From contig CAJXLF010000002.1 of NCBI GenBank assembly GCA_913055805.1, forward strand, positions 372,001 to 436,000: DNA of 64,000 nt, in the 5' to 3' direction. The position numbers and the translations under genes were made by a program. The notes beneath the pieces are model-generated. The model saw nothing but the letters and a program-made list of their open reading frames with translations. It had not been told where the DNA came from and made no database searches. Position 1 is the stretch's first letter, and every line of letters starts with the position of its first letter. Of the stretch, positions 54,390 through 63,801 are shown in pieces. Source of the DNA: an uncultured Salinisphaerales bacterium. Lineage in GTDB: Bacteria; Pseudomonadota; Gammaproteobacteria; Nevskiales; CAJXLF01.

Positions 54390-55537
54390 CGTAGCTGCTT
54401 CTCCGCAACTACCTTCTCGTACAACGCCAGATGCTGGCGCGTATTACTGCTCCAGTCATGCGGCCGTGCCGCCTCGGCGCAAAGGGCAGCGTGTGACAGC
54501 CGCAGTTCAGCGGATTGCAGCAGTTGCTGCAGTGTATCCGACAATGCATCCGCATCGGCCCGTGCCATCAGACCAGCCTGCATATCCCCGGTAAACAGCT
54601 CCCCGGCGCCCACCTTGCCCCGCGTGGTAATGCAGGGCACGCCGCAGGCCATGGCTTCCAGCAGCGACATGCCAAAGGTTTCGATGCGCGCTGGATTGAT
54701 GTAAATGTCCAGCGCGTTGTACAGGGCATCCACATCCTGACGCGGTGCCAAAAAGCGAACGCTGTCACCCAGACCGGCTTCCGCCACCTGACGTTGATAA
54801 GGCTCTAGATTGTCCTTGGCCACAATCACTGTGAGCATGCGCCGGCGCAATTCATCCGGCAGACCGGCAATGGCCGGAATCAGCAGATCGGCGCCACGTT
54901 GTATCAGCTTGCCCGAGGTCACCAGACCCACCAACACCCGGTCTCCCACACCCAGCTGGTCGCGCAGCGCAATACTGGCCGGGTTGTCGCGCCGTGGGTA
55001 AAAACGCTCGGGATCATAGCCCGGATACACCACGGTGATGCGCTCCGGGTCTGCGTTGTAGCGGGTGATCAGATCATCGCGCATGAGGTGGGAGTTGGCC
55101 ACCAGCAGACGATAACGCTGCTCGGCCACCTGCTGCGCCTGGATGTCTGCAGTGACCTTGGCGCCGGGTATCAACGTCTTGCCGTAGATATGCTCGTATT
55201 CCAGATGGCGCGAATTGTGGATATGCAGCACGTCCTGAAACAGCGTTTCGCCATGCCCCACCACCAGGTCGTAGCGCCCGCTGCGCGCCAGACGTTCATG
55301 TTTGTCCAGAAACCGCTGCAAACGCCGCGGCTTGCTGAACAGCTTGTTCCAGACACTGAAGGGTTGGGCGCCCATACTTTCGATCATGGCCTTGTCGATC
55401 TTTTCGGCGAATACAGACACGTCCCAGCCAGCCGCCACCAGGGCCTTGATGTTGTAATTGAGAAGAATCACCTTGCCGCTGAGACCGCGCATGATGCGGG
55501 TGGAAATGAGAATACGGCGCTGTGAGCTTGTGGGCAT
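54386..55537 (-). CDS. Glycosyltransferase family 4
   Basis: 383 residues from ATG 55537. GT-B fold: N-terminal acceptor domain (ILISTRIMRGLSGKVILLNYNIKAL), linker VVYPGYDPERFYP, and C-terminal donor domain with the E-x7-E motif in INPARIETFGMSLLEAMACGVPC. It probably transfers a sugar from a nucleotide donor to a lipid or polysaccharide acceptor, at the inner face of the membrane. No other polysaccharide genes are adjacent. Confidence 0.87.
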
Positions 55538-55651
55538 GGTGAATGATATCTGCCGGTTAAAAATCTTAGCCCGGCAATGCATGTGAGATTGCCGTCTAGC
55601 GCAGCACTATAGGCCACGAACAGATTGTCGTAAAACCTGCCTCAGCAAATA

Positions 55652-56611
55652 TTATTCAGCCACAGCGGCAGACGCCGTACGCAACACCTGCCAGTAACCC
55701 GGCGTAACGGGCAAGGCTGCACGCTCTACCAGTAGTTTGTGCAGCAGGGGCAGACGGTAGTACGGCACCGAAGCCATGAGGTGGTGCTCGGCGTGGTAGT
55801 TCACTTTCATGGGCGCGACAGTAAGCCGCGCCAACCAGCCGGCCCGGGTGGTGCGCGTGTTGCGCAGAATATCCGGCCCCGGCTCCATACAGGCATGCTC
55901 GGCAATGGAACGGACCCGGATAAAAACACTGAAGGTGGTGAGATGGGCCAGTACCCACGCGCCGTACAACCAGAAAGCACCGGCCAATGCCAACAGACCA
56001 GCCAATATCAGATTGGCCGCAGCCATCGGCCACATGTTGTGTACGCCTTCGCGCAGATAATCCTGAAACTGCCGCCCGTTACGTGGCCGCCGCACAGGAT
56101 CGGCAGATACCGTGAACTCAAACACCCCGATGTCCATCAGCACGAGACCCACGATACGGCGCAGGCCGCTCAGGCCGCTGATATCGCGCAGCAATTTACG
56201 TAGCAGACCGCCGCGCGTTGTCGGGAAAGGAGCCACCAGACTCTTGTCCGGATCACGCTCGGTACCGGTGTGCGCATGATGGCGCATGTGATGCTCCCGA
56301 TACCGGTACACATCCAGCCAGATCGGCCGGGCACATAACCAGTCGGAGACAGCATCATTCAGGGACCGGGTTTTGAATAATGTGCGATGCGAAGCCTCAT
56401 GCGTCAGCACCGCCAACGCCAGTTGCAGGCTGCCGAGCATAATGATGGCGAGGATGAAGGTCAGGGGATTGGGCCACAGGGCAAGCGCGGCAAAGGTGAG
56501 TCCGATTGAAATCCAGACACGCAATATGCCCCACCAGCCACGCAGGTCCGAACGCATGGTCAACGCCTGGATTTCTTCCCGACTCAAGATGCCTCTCACC
56601 GAAACACTCAT
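55652..56611 (-). CDS. Membrane fatty acid desaturase
   Basis: 319 residues. Three histidine boxes bind the diiron centre: HEASH (71-75), HHMRHH (107-112) and HAEHH (273-277). Four hydrophobic spans lie between (for example TFILAIIMLGSLQLALAVLT, ANLILAGLLALAGAFWLYGAW). It introduces a double bond into acyl chains, or hydroxylates them, in the inner membrane. It is divergent from the crotonase-type gene, sharing a 119-base region with an inverted repeat. Confidence 0.88.
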   Translation of the reverse strand: MSVSVRGILSREEIQALTMRSDLRGWWGILRVWISIGLTFAALALWPNPLTFILAIIMLGSLQLALAVLTHEASHRTLFKTRSLNDAVSDWLCARPIWLDVYRYREHHMRHHAHTGTERDPDKSLVAPFPTTRGGLLRKLLRDISGLSGLRRIVGLVLMDIGVFEFTVSADPVRRPRNGRQFQDYLREGVHNMWPMAAANLILAGLLALAGAFWLYGAWVLAHLTTFSVFIRVRSIAEHACMEPGPDILRNTRTTRAGWLARLTVAPMKVNYHAEHHLMASVPYYRLPLLHKLLVERAALPVTPGYWQVLRTASAAVAE

Positions 56612-56692
56612 GCTCAGCCTCGCATATTGAACATTTCAAAAACAAACGTTAATTGAACTGACAAGTAATATTGCATATATTCCTGCATCTGT

Positions 56693-56709
56693 CATTACTG
56701 GTGGTAATG
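56693..56709. promoter_or_regulatory. Inverted repeat between desaturase and crotonase genes
   Basis: CATTAC-tggtg-GTAATG: a perfect 6-bp inverted repeat in the divergent intergenic region, 21 bases before the crotonase ATG. It could be an operator for a dimeric regulator such as a TetR or FadR-like protein; no regulator gene is adjacent. Confidence 0.35.
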
Positions 56710-56730
56710 CATAGTTCACGAAGGAAAAGC

Positions 56731-57651
56731 ATGACGATGGACTCTCTCAAGACCATGACCTACGAGCGCACCGGCCGCATCGCCAGGATCACCCTGAACC
56801 GGCCTCAACGCGGTAATGGCATCACCATGGATCTGCCGCGCGAACTCTCTGCATGCGTGGAAAGAGCCAATCTTGATCCGGAGGTGCATGTCATCGCCCT
56901 GGCGGGCAATGGTAGTGGCTTCTGTGGTGGTTACGACCTGGTCGACAGTGCCGAAAAAATGCAGATTGGCGAGCCTGATCCCTGCCGTCCGGAAGGTTCA
57001 CCCCTCGATCCGAAAGTCCAGGTCGTCAACCACTTACCGGACAGCACCTGGGATCCCACTATTGATTACGCCATGATGAGCCGCAACGTAAAGGGGTTCA
57101 TGAGCCTGTTTCATTCCGACAAACCGGTGGTCTGCAAGGTGCACGGTTTCTGCGTGGCCGGCGGTACGGATATGGCGCTCTGTTCCGACCTGCTGGTCAT
57201 CGCCGATGATGCCAAGATCGGTTATCCACCGGCACGCGTCTGGGGCTCACCCACCACTTCCATCTGGGCTTATCGAATGGGCATAGAAAAAGCCAAGCGC
57301 CTGCTGTTTACCGGCGACTGCCTGTCCGGCAAGGAAGCCGTGGAATGGGGCCTGGCTATCGAATCGGCGCCGGTCGATCAGCTCGATGAACGCTTCGAAA
57401 TCCTGCTCGAACGCATTGCGCGCATGCCGGTGAACCAGCTGATCATGATGAAGCTGCTACTCAACCAGACCATCATGGCGCAGGGGCTGCACAGCACCCA
57501 GATACTCGGCACGTTTTTCGACGGCATCACGCGTCATACCCGGGAGGGCTACGACTTCCAGCAAACCGCCATGCAGAAAGGTTTCAAGGAAGCTGTACGG
57601 CAACGCGACGAGCCCTTCGGAGATTTCGGGCTCTCCACGTTCAAGGGCTAG
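56731..57651 (+). CDS. Crotonase / enoyl-CoA hydratase family protein
   Basis: 306 residues from ATG 56731 (GAAGGAAAAGC upstream). Crotonase fold: ITLNRPQRGNGITMDLPREL, oxyanion hole IALAGNGSGFCGGYDL, and VCKVHGFCVAGGTDMALCSDLLVIADDAKIGYPPARVWG (key GGTDMALCSD). The catalytic Glu expected after the Gly pair is Asp147 here, and the protein is longer than the standard 260. It therefore acts on an acyl-CoA but perhaps not as a simple hydratase. Confidence 0.87.
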   Translation: MTMDSLKTMTYERTGRIARITLNRPQRGNGITMDLPRELSACVERANLDPEVHVIALAGNGSGFCGGYDLVDSAEKMQIGEPDPCRPEGSPLDPKVQVVNHLPDSTWDPTIDYAMMSRNVKGFMSLFHSDKPVVCKVHGFCVAGGTDMALCSDLLVIADDAKIGYPPARVWGSPTTSIWAYRMGIEKAKRLLFTGDCLSGKEAVEWGLAIESAPVDQLDERFEILLERIARMPVNQLIMMKLLLNQTIMAQGLHSTQILGTFFDGITRHTREGYDFQQTAMQKGFKEAVRQRDEPFGDFGLSTFKG

Positions 57652-57653
57652 GC

Positions 57654-58076
57654 CTAGGCCAATTCCCGCACCAGGGCCTTGTTAAATGCCTTGTATGCGC
57701 CCGGCAACTGCTTGCCCAGCAGCTTCCAGGAAGCATTGAAAAGCAGGCCGCTGAACTCTTCACCATGCGTCAGCAGCGTACGGTCGTCGGGCAGTGCTTC
57801 CAGCCTGAGGTAATGACTGCCGTAGCCCAGTTTCTGCAAACCGCCATGCCAGCGCAGTTCGCACTCGGGTTCAACCACATCAAAGCGCACGGGCAACGGC
57901 GTTACTGCCGGACCCACGCGAGCCCAGAGGATTCCGCGTCCGCCGGGTTTCAGATTCGCATGCGTGAAGTTGAAGATACGATTCCAGGACTTGTAGTGCT
58001 CAATGTCCTGCAACAGGGCCCAGACGCGCGATACCGGCGCATCTATTTCAATTTCGGTCTTGACCTCATTTGCCAT
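57654..58076 (-). CDS. SRPBCC (START-like) family protein
   Basis: 140 residues. The polyketide-cyclase/START fold is seen in VKTEIEIDAPVSRVWALLQD at the N-terminus, WNRIFNFTHANLKPGG, and a C-terminal helix (LLGKQLPGAYKAFNKALVREL). Such proteins bind hydrophobic ligands in a helix-grip cavity. It converges with the crotonase gene, leaving a 2-base gap, and lies 56 bases downstream of the hydrolase gene. The ligand is unknown. Confidence 0.83.
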   Translation of the reverse strand: MANEVKTEIEIDAPVSRVWALLQDIEHYKSWNRIFNFTHANLKPGGRGILWARVGPAVTPLPVRFDVVEPECELRWHGGLQKLGYGSHYLRLEALPDDRTLLTHGEEFSGLLFNASWKLLGKQLPGAYKAFNKALVRELA

Positions 58077-58132
58077 GAGTATTCCTTGGATAAAGCAGAA
58101 TGGCGGCAGTGTACTGCATCAGAACAGTCCGG

Positions 58133-59026
58133 TCAGGCCAGCCAGTCGCCTACCAGGGGCCAGATCTCCCGGGCGGCCGACTTGCTGACCACAATACCGG
58201 GATGATCGTAATCAACCGCAAAACCCTCAGCCCTGGCCGCCAGGCGGAACTCACGGTGCGGACCCGACATGTGACGGATGAAACGTTCGCAGCCGGCCGG
58301 TGGATCCACCTTGTCGGCGCCACCTGCCAGAGCCAGTACCCGGCAATTGACCGCCGCCAGCTCAGCCTGCAGATCCAAACTGCTCTGCGCCCGGGTGGTC
58401 CAGCGACAGGCGTCATCCATGGCCGCCGCAGGTTCGTCCTCAGGCCCCAGGCCGAAACGGCGGGCCGGGAAACGGCCAGTGATTCTGGACACCCCCTGAG
58501 TAAATAGTCGGCCCGGCCAGCGCAACATGGGCTTGTCCACCTCGAACTGCGAGGCGATGAGTACCAGTCCGCCAATCAGATCCGGATCCAGATGACGGGC
58601 TGCCGACAACGCAATGCTGACACCGCCAAAGGAATGCCCGATCCAGTAAGCCGGACGGTCTACAACCCGGGCTACCGCCCGCTGCACCATAGGCAAGTCA
58701 TGTTGCACGGCTTCTTCCAGTCCGGCGCGGGCCGGTTGCCGCCGGGGTGATTGCCCGGTACCACGCCGCTCGACCAGCCAGCAGCTGTGCCCCTGTTCCG
58801 CAAGATAACCCGCCAGACCGACGCCCTTTGGCGAAATCCAGAAATGCCGGTTGCTGAACATGCCCGGCAGAAAGATCACCGGCGCCTTGTTTGCGGACCT
58901 GCCAGGAGAAACACAGGTCAACGCAAAGCTGGCGCCGTCCTCAGCCTGTAACTGCCAGGTCTGTGCGCGGTGAAGACCCCACCAGGCTTCGTGGCCCTGC
59001 TGCTCGTCAAGAATGTAATCAGTCAT
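58133..59026 (-). CDS. Alpha/beta hydrolase
   Basis: 297 residues. Fold elements: VIFLPGMFSNRHFW (oxyanion region), CWLVERRGTGQSPRR, nucleophile elbow WIGHSFGGVSIAL with Ser, Asp in ALAGGADKVDPP and a late His in YDHPGIVVSK. The family resembles lipases and poly-hydroxyalkanoate synthase-like hydrolases. The gene is divergent from the acylase gene. The substrate is unknown. Confidence 0.85.
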   Translation of the reverse strand: MTDYILDEQQGHEAWWGLHRAQTWQLQAEDGASFALTCVSPGRSANKAPVIFLPGMFSNRHFWISPKGVGLAGYLAEQGHSCWLVERRGTGQSPRRQPARAGLEEAVQHDLPMVQRAVARVVDRPAYWIGHSFGGVSIALSAARHLDPDLIGGLVLIASQFEVDKPMLRWPGRLFTQGVSRITGRFPARRFGLGPEDEPAAAMDDACRWTTRAQSSLDLQAELAAVNCRVLALAGGADKVDPPAGCERFIRHMSGPHREFRLAARAEGFAVDYDHPGIVVSKSAAREIWPLVGDWLA

Positions 59027-59181
59027 ATCAGGAGTAAGTGGAAGCGATCCGAAGGTTCAGGCTATGCTTGATATGGGCGGATCATAACGCGGTAATGAAT
59101 ACCTCGCTGCTTCTGCAGGCAACGCGGCAAAAACAGAATAACCGCAAAACATACAACGTGCCCTTAAGGTTGGAGAGAACA

Positions 59182-61620
59182 ATGCAATTTTCATGGCAGG
59201 TCCTTACCCGCGCCGCATCCCTGGTGCTGGCAGCGTCCCTGATCAGCGCCTGTGGCGGCGGCAGTGACAATGACGACAACGGCGGCGACTTTACCTACGA
59301 TGCCCAGGTACGCCGCACTTCATTTGGCATCCCCCATATCAAGGCCGCGGATTACGGCAGCATGGGCTACGCCTACGGTTATGTGCACGCAGAAGACAAT
59401 CTGTGCGTGCTGGCGGAAGACCTCCTGACGATACGCGGAGAACGCGCCCGGCACTTTGGCCGCGACGGCAGCTACACCATTATCCCGAATGGCTCTACGG
59501 CCGGTAACGTGGATTCCGACTTCTTCTGGAAATTCGTCGCTACCGATGAAGCCATTGCGCCCATGAAAAACAATAGTGACCAGGAAGCGCTGGATGCCAG
59601 TCGCGGGTTCGTGGCCGGCTATAACCGTTATGTACGTGAACTGAAGGCTGGTCAGCACCCCGGACGTCACGCCGCTTGCCGCGACGAAGACTGGATTGCC
59701 GAAATTACGGAAGACGATGTCTACCGCCGTTATTTCCGCCTGGCCCTGCTCGCATCATCCTCGGTATTCGTGGAAGGCGTGGCCACAGCCGCACCGCCGG
59801 GCCCGGATAACCTGCCACTGCCGGTGAGTATCGACGATATCCTGGCGCTGGATCCCTCCGCCCTGCCCTTCGCCAGCGAACTGCCGTTCGCCAGCAATAT
59901 GTATGCGCTGGGTCCGGATGCAATCTCTGAGGAATCATTGCTGCTGGGCAACCCACACTTCCCGTGGAGTGGTACCGAACGGCTGTATCTTACCCATCTG
60001 CAATTGCCGGATGCGGAGATCATGGGCGCGGGTCTCTATGGCGTACCTGCAGCACTGATCGGCTTTAACGAGCATTTCGCCTGGAGCCATACCGTTTCCA
60101 CGGCCTTCCGCTTCACCTTCTATGAGCTCACCCTGAATCCGCTGGACCCTACCCAGTACATCTACAACGGTGAAATCCGCGACATGGAAGCGACCGATGT
60201 CTCGGTAGAGATTCTGGAAGACGATAGCAGCACTTCAACTGAAACACGCACCATGTATCGCTCGCATTTCGGCCCCATGCTGGAATTTGCCGTTTCTGGC
60301 GTACCGGTCCTGGAGTGGACCCTTGCCAAGGGCTACACCCTGCGTGACGCCAATGCGGAGAATGACCGCCTGATGAACCAGTTCTTCCGCTGGAACCGGG
60401 CACAGAGTTTCGAGGAATTCGTGGAGCTGCATGGCAGCGTGCTTGGCACACCCTGGGTCAACACCGCCGCCACCGGCCCCGGCAAACCGGCCTATTATGG
60501 CGATGTCACCGTGGTGCCCAACGTGCCGGACAGCAAGGTGCAGACCTGCGGCGCCATTCCACTGCAAACCGTCCTCGACCAGTTGATGCCGGGTTTGCCG
60601 ATACTGGACGGCTCAAGAGCGGAATGCGAGTGGGATACCGACGAAGACGCCCCGGCGCCGGGTATTTTTGGGCGCTCCAACCTGCCCAAGATCACGCGCA
60701 ACGACTGGGTGCATAACTGCAATGACAGCTACTGGCTCAGCAACCCCGCAGAACCACTGACCGGCTTTGCCGGCATCATCGGCAATGAGGATTCAGCACG
60801 CAGCCTGCGTACCCGGCTGTGCATGCTGCAGGTTATCCGTCGCCTGGATGGCACGGACGGACGGCCTGGCAACAGCTTCAATCTGGACACGCTGCAGGAA
60901 GTCGCACTGGACAGCGCCGTACTCAGCGCCGAGCTGGGCAAACAGGCCATACTCGACAGTTACTGCCTGCTGCCCACCGCGCTGGGCAGCAGTGGGCCGG
61001 TGGATATCGCCGAAGCCTGTACAGTGCTGGAAAGCTGGGACGGCAAGAACAACCTGGTCTCGGTGGGTGGTCATATCTGGCGGGAATTCTGGCGCCGCCT
61101 GGGAGGGCCCCTGCCCGTCGCCACGCCACTCAATGACCTGATCTGGACGACGCCATTCTCCGCCGGCGATCCCGTCAACACCCCCAGCGGCCTGAATGTA
61201 CTCAACCCGATTGTGGAGCAGGCATTTGCTGATGGTGTACAGGCAGTACTGGATTCGCCCTTTGACCTGGACACACCCATGGGCCAGATCCAGCATTCCG
61301 GCATCCACGAAGACTTCATTCCGATCGTGGGTGGCGAAGGTTTTGAAGGCTCCTTCACGATTGCCAGTTCCGGGCCGCTGACCGAAGACGGCTACAACGT
61401 GCGATACGGCAACAGCTATATCCAGACAGTGACCTGGGACAACAACGGCAACCCGGTGGCGGAGGGGTTCATCACCTACTCACAGTCTACCGATCCGGCC
61501 TCGCCGTATTACCAGGACATGACCGAAGCCTATTCGGCGAAGCAGTGGATTCATTTCCCCTGGACAGAGGCCCAGATTGCCGCCGACACCGAGGTGACGC
61601 TGCGCCTGCAGGGAGACTGA
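59182..61620 (+). CDS. Penicillin acylase family lipoprotein (AHL-acylase-like)
   Basis: 812 residues from ATG 59182 (GGAGAG upstream); the upstream 48 open codons are not needed. Signal peptide with lipobox ISAC (Cys24), followed by GGGSDNDDNGG. Ntn-hydrolase layout: alpha subunit segment VRRTSFGIPHIKAADYGSMGYAYGYVHAEDNL, spacer, then the nucleophile Ser238 at the new N-terminus (SNMYALG), NPHFPWSG and FNEHFAWSHTVS of the beta subunit. Relatives deacylate penicillins, aculeacin or N-acyl-homoserine lactones. The lipoprotein anchor is less common; it would act at the outer membrane or in the periplasm. Confidence 0.9.
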   Translation: MQFSWQVLTRAASLVLAASLISACGGGSDNDDNGGDFTYDAQVRRTSFGIPHIKAADYGSMGYAYGYVHAEDNLCVLAEDLLTIRGERARHFGRDGSYTIIPNGSTAGNVDSDFFWKFVATDEAIAPMKNNSDQEALDASRGFVAGYNRYVRELKAGQHPGRHAACRDEDWIAEITEDDVYRRYFRLALLASSSVFVEGVATAAPPGPDNLPLPVSIDDILALDPSALPFASELPFASNMYALGPDAISEESLLLGNPHFPWSGTERLYLTHLQLPDAEIMGAGLYGVPAALIGFNEHFAWSHTVSTAFRFTFYELTLNPLDPTQYIYNGEIRDMEATDVSVEILEDDSSTSTETRTMYRSHFGPMLEFAVSGVPVLEWTLAKGYTLRDANAENDRLMNQFFRWNRAQSFEEFVELHGSVLGTPWVNTAATGPGKPAYYGDVTVVPNVPDSKVQTCGAIPLQTVLDQLMPGLPILDGSRAECEWDTDEDAPAPGIFGRSNLPKITRNDWVHNCNDSYWLSNPAEPLTGFAGIIGNEDSARSLRTRLCMLQVIRRLDGTDGRPGNSFNLDTLQEVALDSAVLSAELGKQAILDSYCLLPTALGSSGPVDIAEACTVLESWDGKNNLVSVGGHIWREFWRRLGGPLPVATPLNDLIWTTPFSAGDPVNTPSGLNVLNPIVEQAFADGVQAVLDSPFDLDTPMGQIQHSGIHEDFIPIVGGEGFEGSFTIASSGPLTEDGYNVRYGNSYIQTVTWDNNGNPVAEGFITYSQSTDPASPYYQDMTEAYSAKQWIHFPWTEAQIAADTEVTLRLQGD

Positions 61621-62403
61621 TCAGGCGGCGTCGATCACCGAAGGGGTTTCGACCCTGGCCGGAAGTGCGGGATCGTTGATCGCCAGTTGGGTGACTATGC
61701 GGTCCCGCGCTTCGCGCGCCAGGCGCTTGCGGTCATAACCGGCCGCGGCAATCGGTTCGCAGGCAATCAGGTGCGCCCGCACCCTGGGCTGGCGCATGAT
61801 GGCCAGCAGGTTTTCCATGAAGCCGACATCGTCGATGTAAGGCACCACATTGTAATCACCACCAGGCACCTCATAACGAATAGCCAGCGGCTGCACGCAG
61901 GACTCGGTGGCTATTGCGGCCTCGAACAAACGCGCGTGAAACTGGCGTATGTGGCGTCCGTCCGTAGTCGTCCCTTCCGGGAAAAACAACACGTTCTCGC
62001 CTTTCAGCAGGCGTTCCTGCATGGTCTGTGAGGCGGCCTGGGTTTGCCAGGCGCCTCGTTCAATAAACACGGTATCCACGGCACGGGTCAGACGGCCGAT
62101 CATCGGCCAGCTGGCCACCTCGGACTTGGAAACGAATCCACGGCAGCCGGCAGCCATCATCACCAGCACATCGATCCAGGTGATGTGATTGGCGACCTGC
62201 AGGCAGCCCGGCTCGATGCGCCCCTCAACCACTACCTCTATGCCCAGAATCTCCAGCGCCTTGCGGCACCAGTGGCGGGCCAGTTGCGGACGCTGGTAGC
62301 GTCGCTTCTGCGGCGCGCTGACACCCAGCAAAACGAAACCCCAGCCGAGGTGAAGGCTCGCCCGTGAAATTCGCATGATCAATGAACCCTTAGCCGCCGC
62401 CAT
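61621..62403 (-). CDS. Lyso-lipid acyltransferase (PlsC family, OlsA candidate)
   Basis: 260 residues. PlsC motif I N-H-x4-D in VANHITWIDVLV, motif III VLFFPEGTTTDG, and motif FIERG. It has an N-terminal membrane segment (LHLGWGFVLLGVS). It overlaps the upstream OlsB-like gene by 1 base (TAATG), so the two are co-translated. In ornithine-lipid synthesis OlsA adds the second acyl chain to the lyso-ornithine lipid made by OlsB; on context it is likely OlsA, although it could be a 1-acylglycerol-3-phosphate acyltransferase. Confidence 0.87.
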   Translation of the reverse strand: MAAAKGSLIMRISRASLHLGWGFVLLGVSAPQKRRYQRPQLARHWCRKALEILGIEVVVEGRIEPGCLQVANHITWIDVLVMMAAGCRGFVSKSEVASWPMIGRLTRAVDTVFIERGAWQTQAASQTMQERLLKGENVLFFPEGTTTDGRHIRQFHARLFEAAIATESCVQPLAIRYEVPGGDYNVVPYIDDVGFMENLLAIMRQPRVRAHLIACEPIAAAGYDRKRLAREARDRIVTQLAINDPALPARVETPSVIDAA

Positions 62404-63209
62404 TAATGCGCTGTCAGCCCCCTTGAGCCTCGCTTGAGGAAATGCCGTGCATAACGCGGAGACATATCCGACACATTCAGCAGCATGAACACGTCGGCCA
62501 CACCAAAGTCCTCATCCCAGCAGGGCTCGCCGGCCGCACGGGCGCCGATGCTCAGATAAGCCTTGATCAGCGGAGGAATGTTCGGCTGCACCGACGACTG
62601 CATGCCGACAGGCAGGGGCAGCCGATGTCTCGGTTCAACACGAACATAGGATGGCGTCATGTATTTCTCCTGCAGCCGCTGCATGATGGCATGGGCGTTC
62701 AGACCGCCGTCACGCGCATCGATGCTTGCACAGCCGATGAGGTAATCATAGCCGTTGTCGAGAATGAATTCCGCCACCCGTGACCATAGCAGTGCGATGA
62801 CTGCACCGTTACGATAGTCGGGATGCACACAGGTACGACCCAGTTCCATGAAACGACCAGGCAGGGCCAGCACCGGGTCAAGTCTGAATTCGCTGGATGA
62901 ATAGAAACCGCCGGCACGCTCGGCATGCTCCTGGGTCAGTACCCGGGTGCAAGCCACTATCTTGCCCGTATAGGTATCACGAATCAGCAAGTGACGGCAG
63001 AAACTGTCATATCGGTCACGATCCAGCCTGAAAAAGCGACCCGACAACTTGGCGCCCATTTCCTTGCCGAATACCAGATAGCGCAGCCGCTGACTGGCCA
63101 GAACTTCACGCTGACTTACCGCAAAACTGGCACGGAATCGGGCCGGGTTACTGACAGCTTCCGGCGTACCCTGTCGTGCAATAACCGCTTGATTGAGCAT
63201 GACATTCAT
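62403..63209 (-). CDS. Ornithine N-acyltransferase-like protein (OlsB candidate)
   Basis: 268 residues. It belongs to the GNAT-like N-acyltransferase group that includes OlsB and autoinducer synthases: FAVSQREVLASQRLRYLVFGKEMGAKL, ACTRVLTQEHAERAGGFYSSSEF, MELGRTCVHPDYRNGAVIALLW, then YDYLIGCASID. OlsB transfers a 3-hydroxyacyl group from ACP to ornithine. A Pho-box-like repeat lies upstream, which fits ornithine-lipid formation in phosphate limitation. Confidence 0.85.
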   Translation of the reverse strand: MNVMLNQAVIARQGTPEAVSNPARFRASFAVSQREVLASQRLRYLVFGKEMGAKLSGRFFRLDRDRYDSFCRHLLIRDTYTGKIVACTRVLTQEHAERAGGFYSSSEFRLDPVLALPGRFMELGRTCVHPDYRNGAVIALLWSRVAEFILDNGYDYLIGCASIDARDGGLNAHAIMQRLQEKYMTPSYVRVEPRHRLPLPVGMQSSVQPNIPPLIKAYLSIGARAAGEPCWDEDFGVADVFMLLNVSDMSPRYARHFLKRGSRGLTAH

Positions 63210-63259
63210 CCCTTGTTACCTGATTGCGGCGCAGATTAAGACGCCCAGGTTTCGGCGGG

Positions 63260-63287
63260 ATGACGCGGGCATGACGGTTGCATGACA
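63260..63287 (-). promoter_or_regulatory. Pho-box-like triple direct repeat before olsB
   Basis: On the minus strand TGTCAT-gcaac-CGTCAT-gcccg-CGTCAT: three hexamers at exact 11-base spacing (plus-strand ATGAC[A/G] at 60, 71 and 82 of the 63200s). PhoB boxes are 11-base direct repeats with the core TGTCAT. The array ends 51 bases before the olsB ATG, with TTAATC downstream as a possible -10. Confidence 0.6.
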
Positions 63288-63419
63288 TTCAGGGTTCATG
63301 CCGCCCGTCAGCGGCATCAGGTTGCCAGAATATTCCTACAACGCGGCACGCGGATTACCGATGCACAGATTTTTGCGGATGGTTAACACTAGAGTCGTTC
63401 CTGGCACTAGGACGACCTC

Positions 63420-63689
63420 ATGGATGAAAGACAAGGGCTCATGGATGAGCCCGCCCCTCAAAGGATTCCCTTCGGTGAATACCTTGAAGTATGCAGGAAA
63501 CTGCTGCTGCTGAGCCTGGTCTCGGCAGCCATCCTGCTACCTCTGCACTTCTTCACCGGCGCTGGTACAGCCTTCAACGTCATGGGCCTGCTGACCTTTT
63601 CCCTGTTCGGCTTCAGCGGCCTGTTACTGACGGATCTGATCCCCGCCAACCGCGAGAAACACAGTCCCCGGGAACATCTGCACCATTAA
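63420..63689 (+). CDS. Small membrane protein, unknown function
   Basis: 89 residues from ATG 63420. A polar N-terminus of about 28 residues (MDERQGLMDEPAPQRIPFGE) is followed by two hydrophobic segments (LLLLSLVSAAILLPLHFF and AFNVMGLLTFSLFGFSGLLL) and a His/Arg-rich tail (NREKHSPREHLHH). No recognised family. It lies between the divergent olsB-like gene and ppx. Confidence 0.6.
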   Translation: MDERQGLMDEPAPQRIPFGEYLEVCRKLLLLSLVSAAILLPLHFFTGAGTAFNVMGLLTFSLFGFSGLLLTDLIPANREKHSPREHLHH

Positions 63690-63801
63690 CATAACGTTCA
63701 TCTGATTCGGGCAATATAAACTGTCCGGACTGTGCAGCGGCTGCCCGCTCGCCTACACTCAGGGCATAACCGAATTTTCTCCGCTGACAGCTATAAGCAA
63801 T

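Noticed and set aside
60793-61308. Minus-strand frames of 100-170 codons inside the acylase gene
   Set aside because: They are antisense to a full-length acylase with visible catalytic Ser and lipobox.
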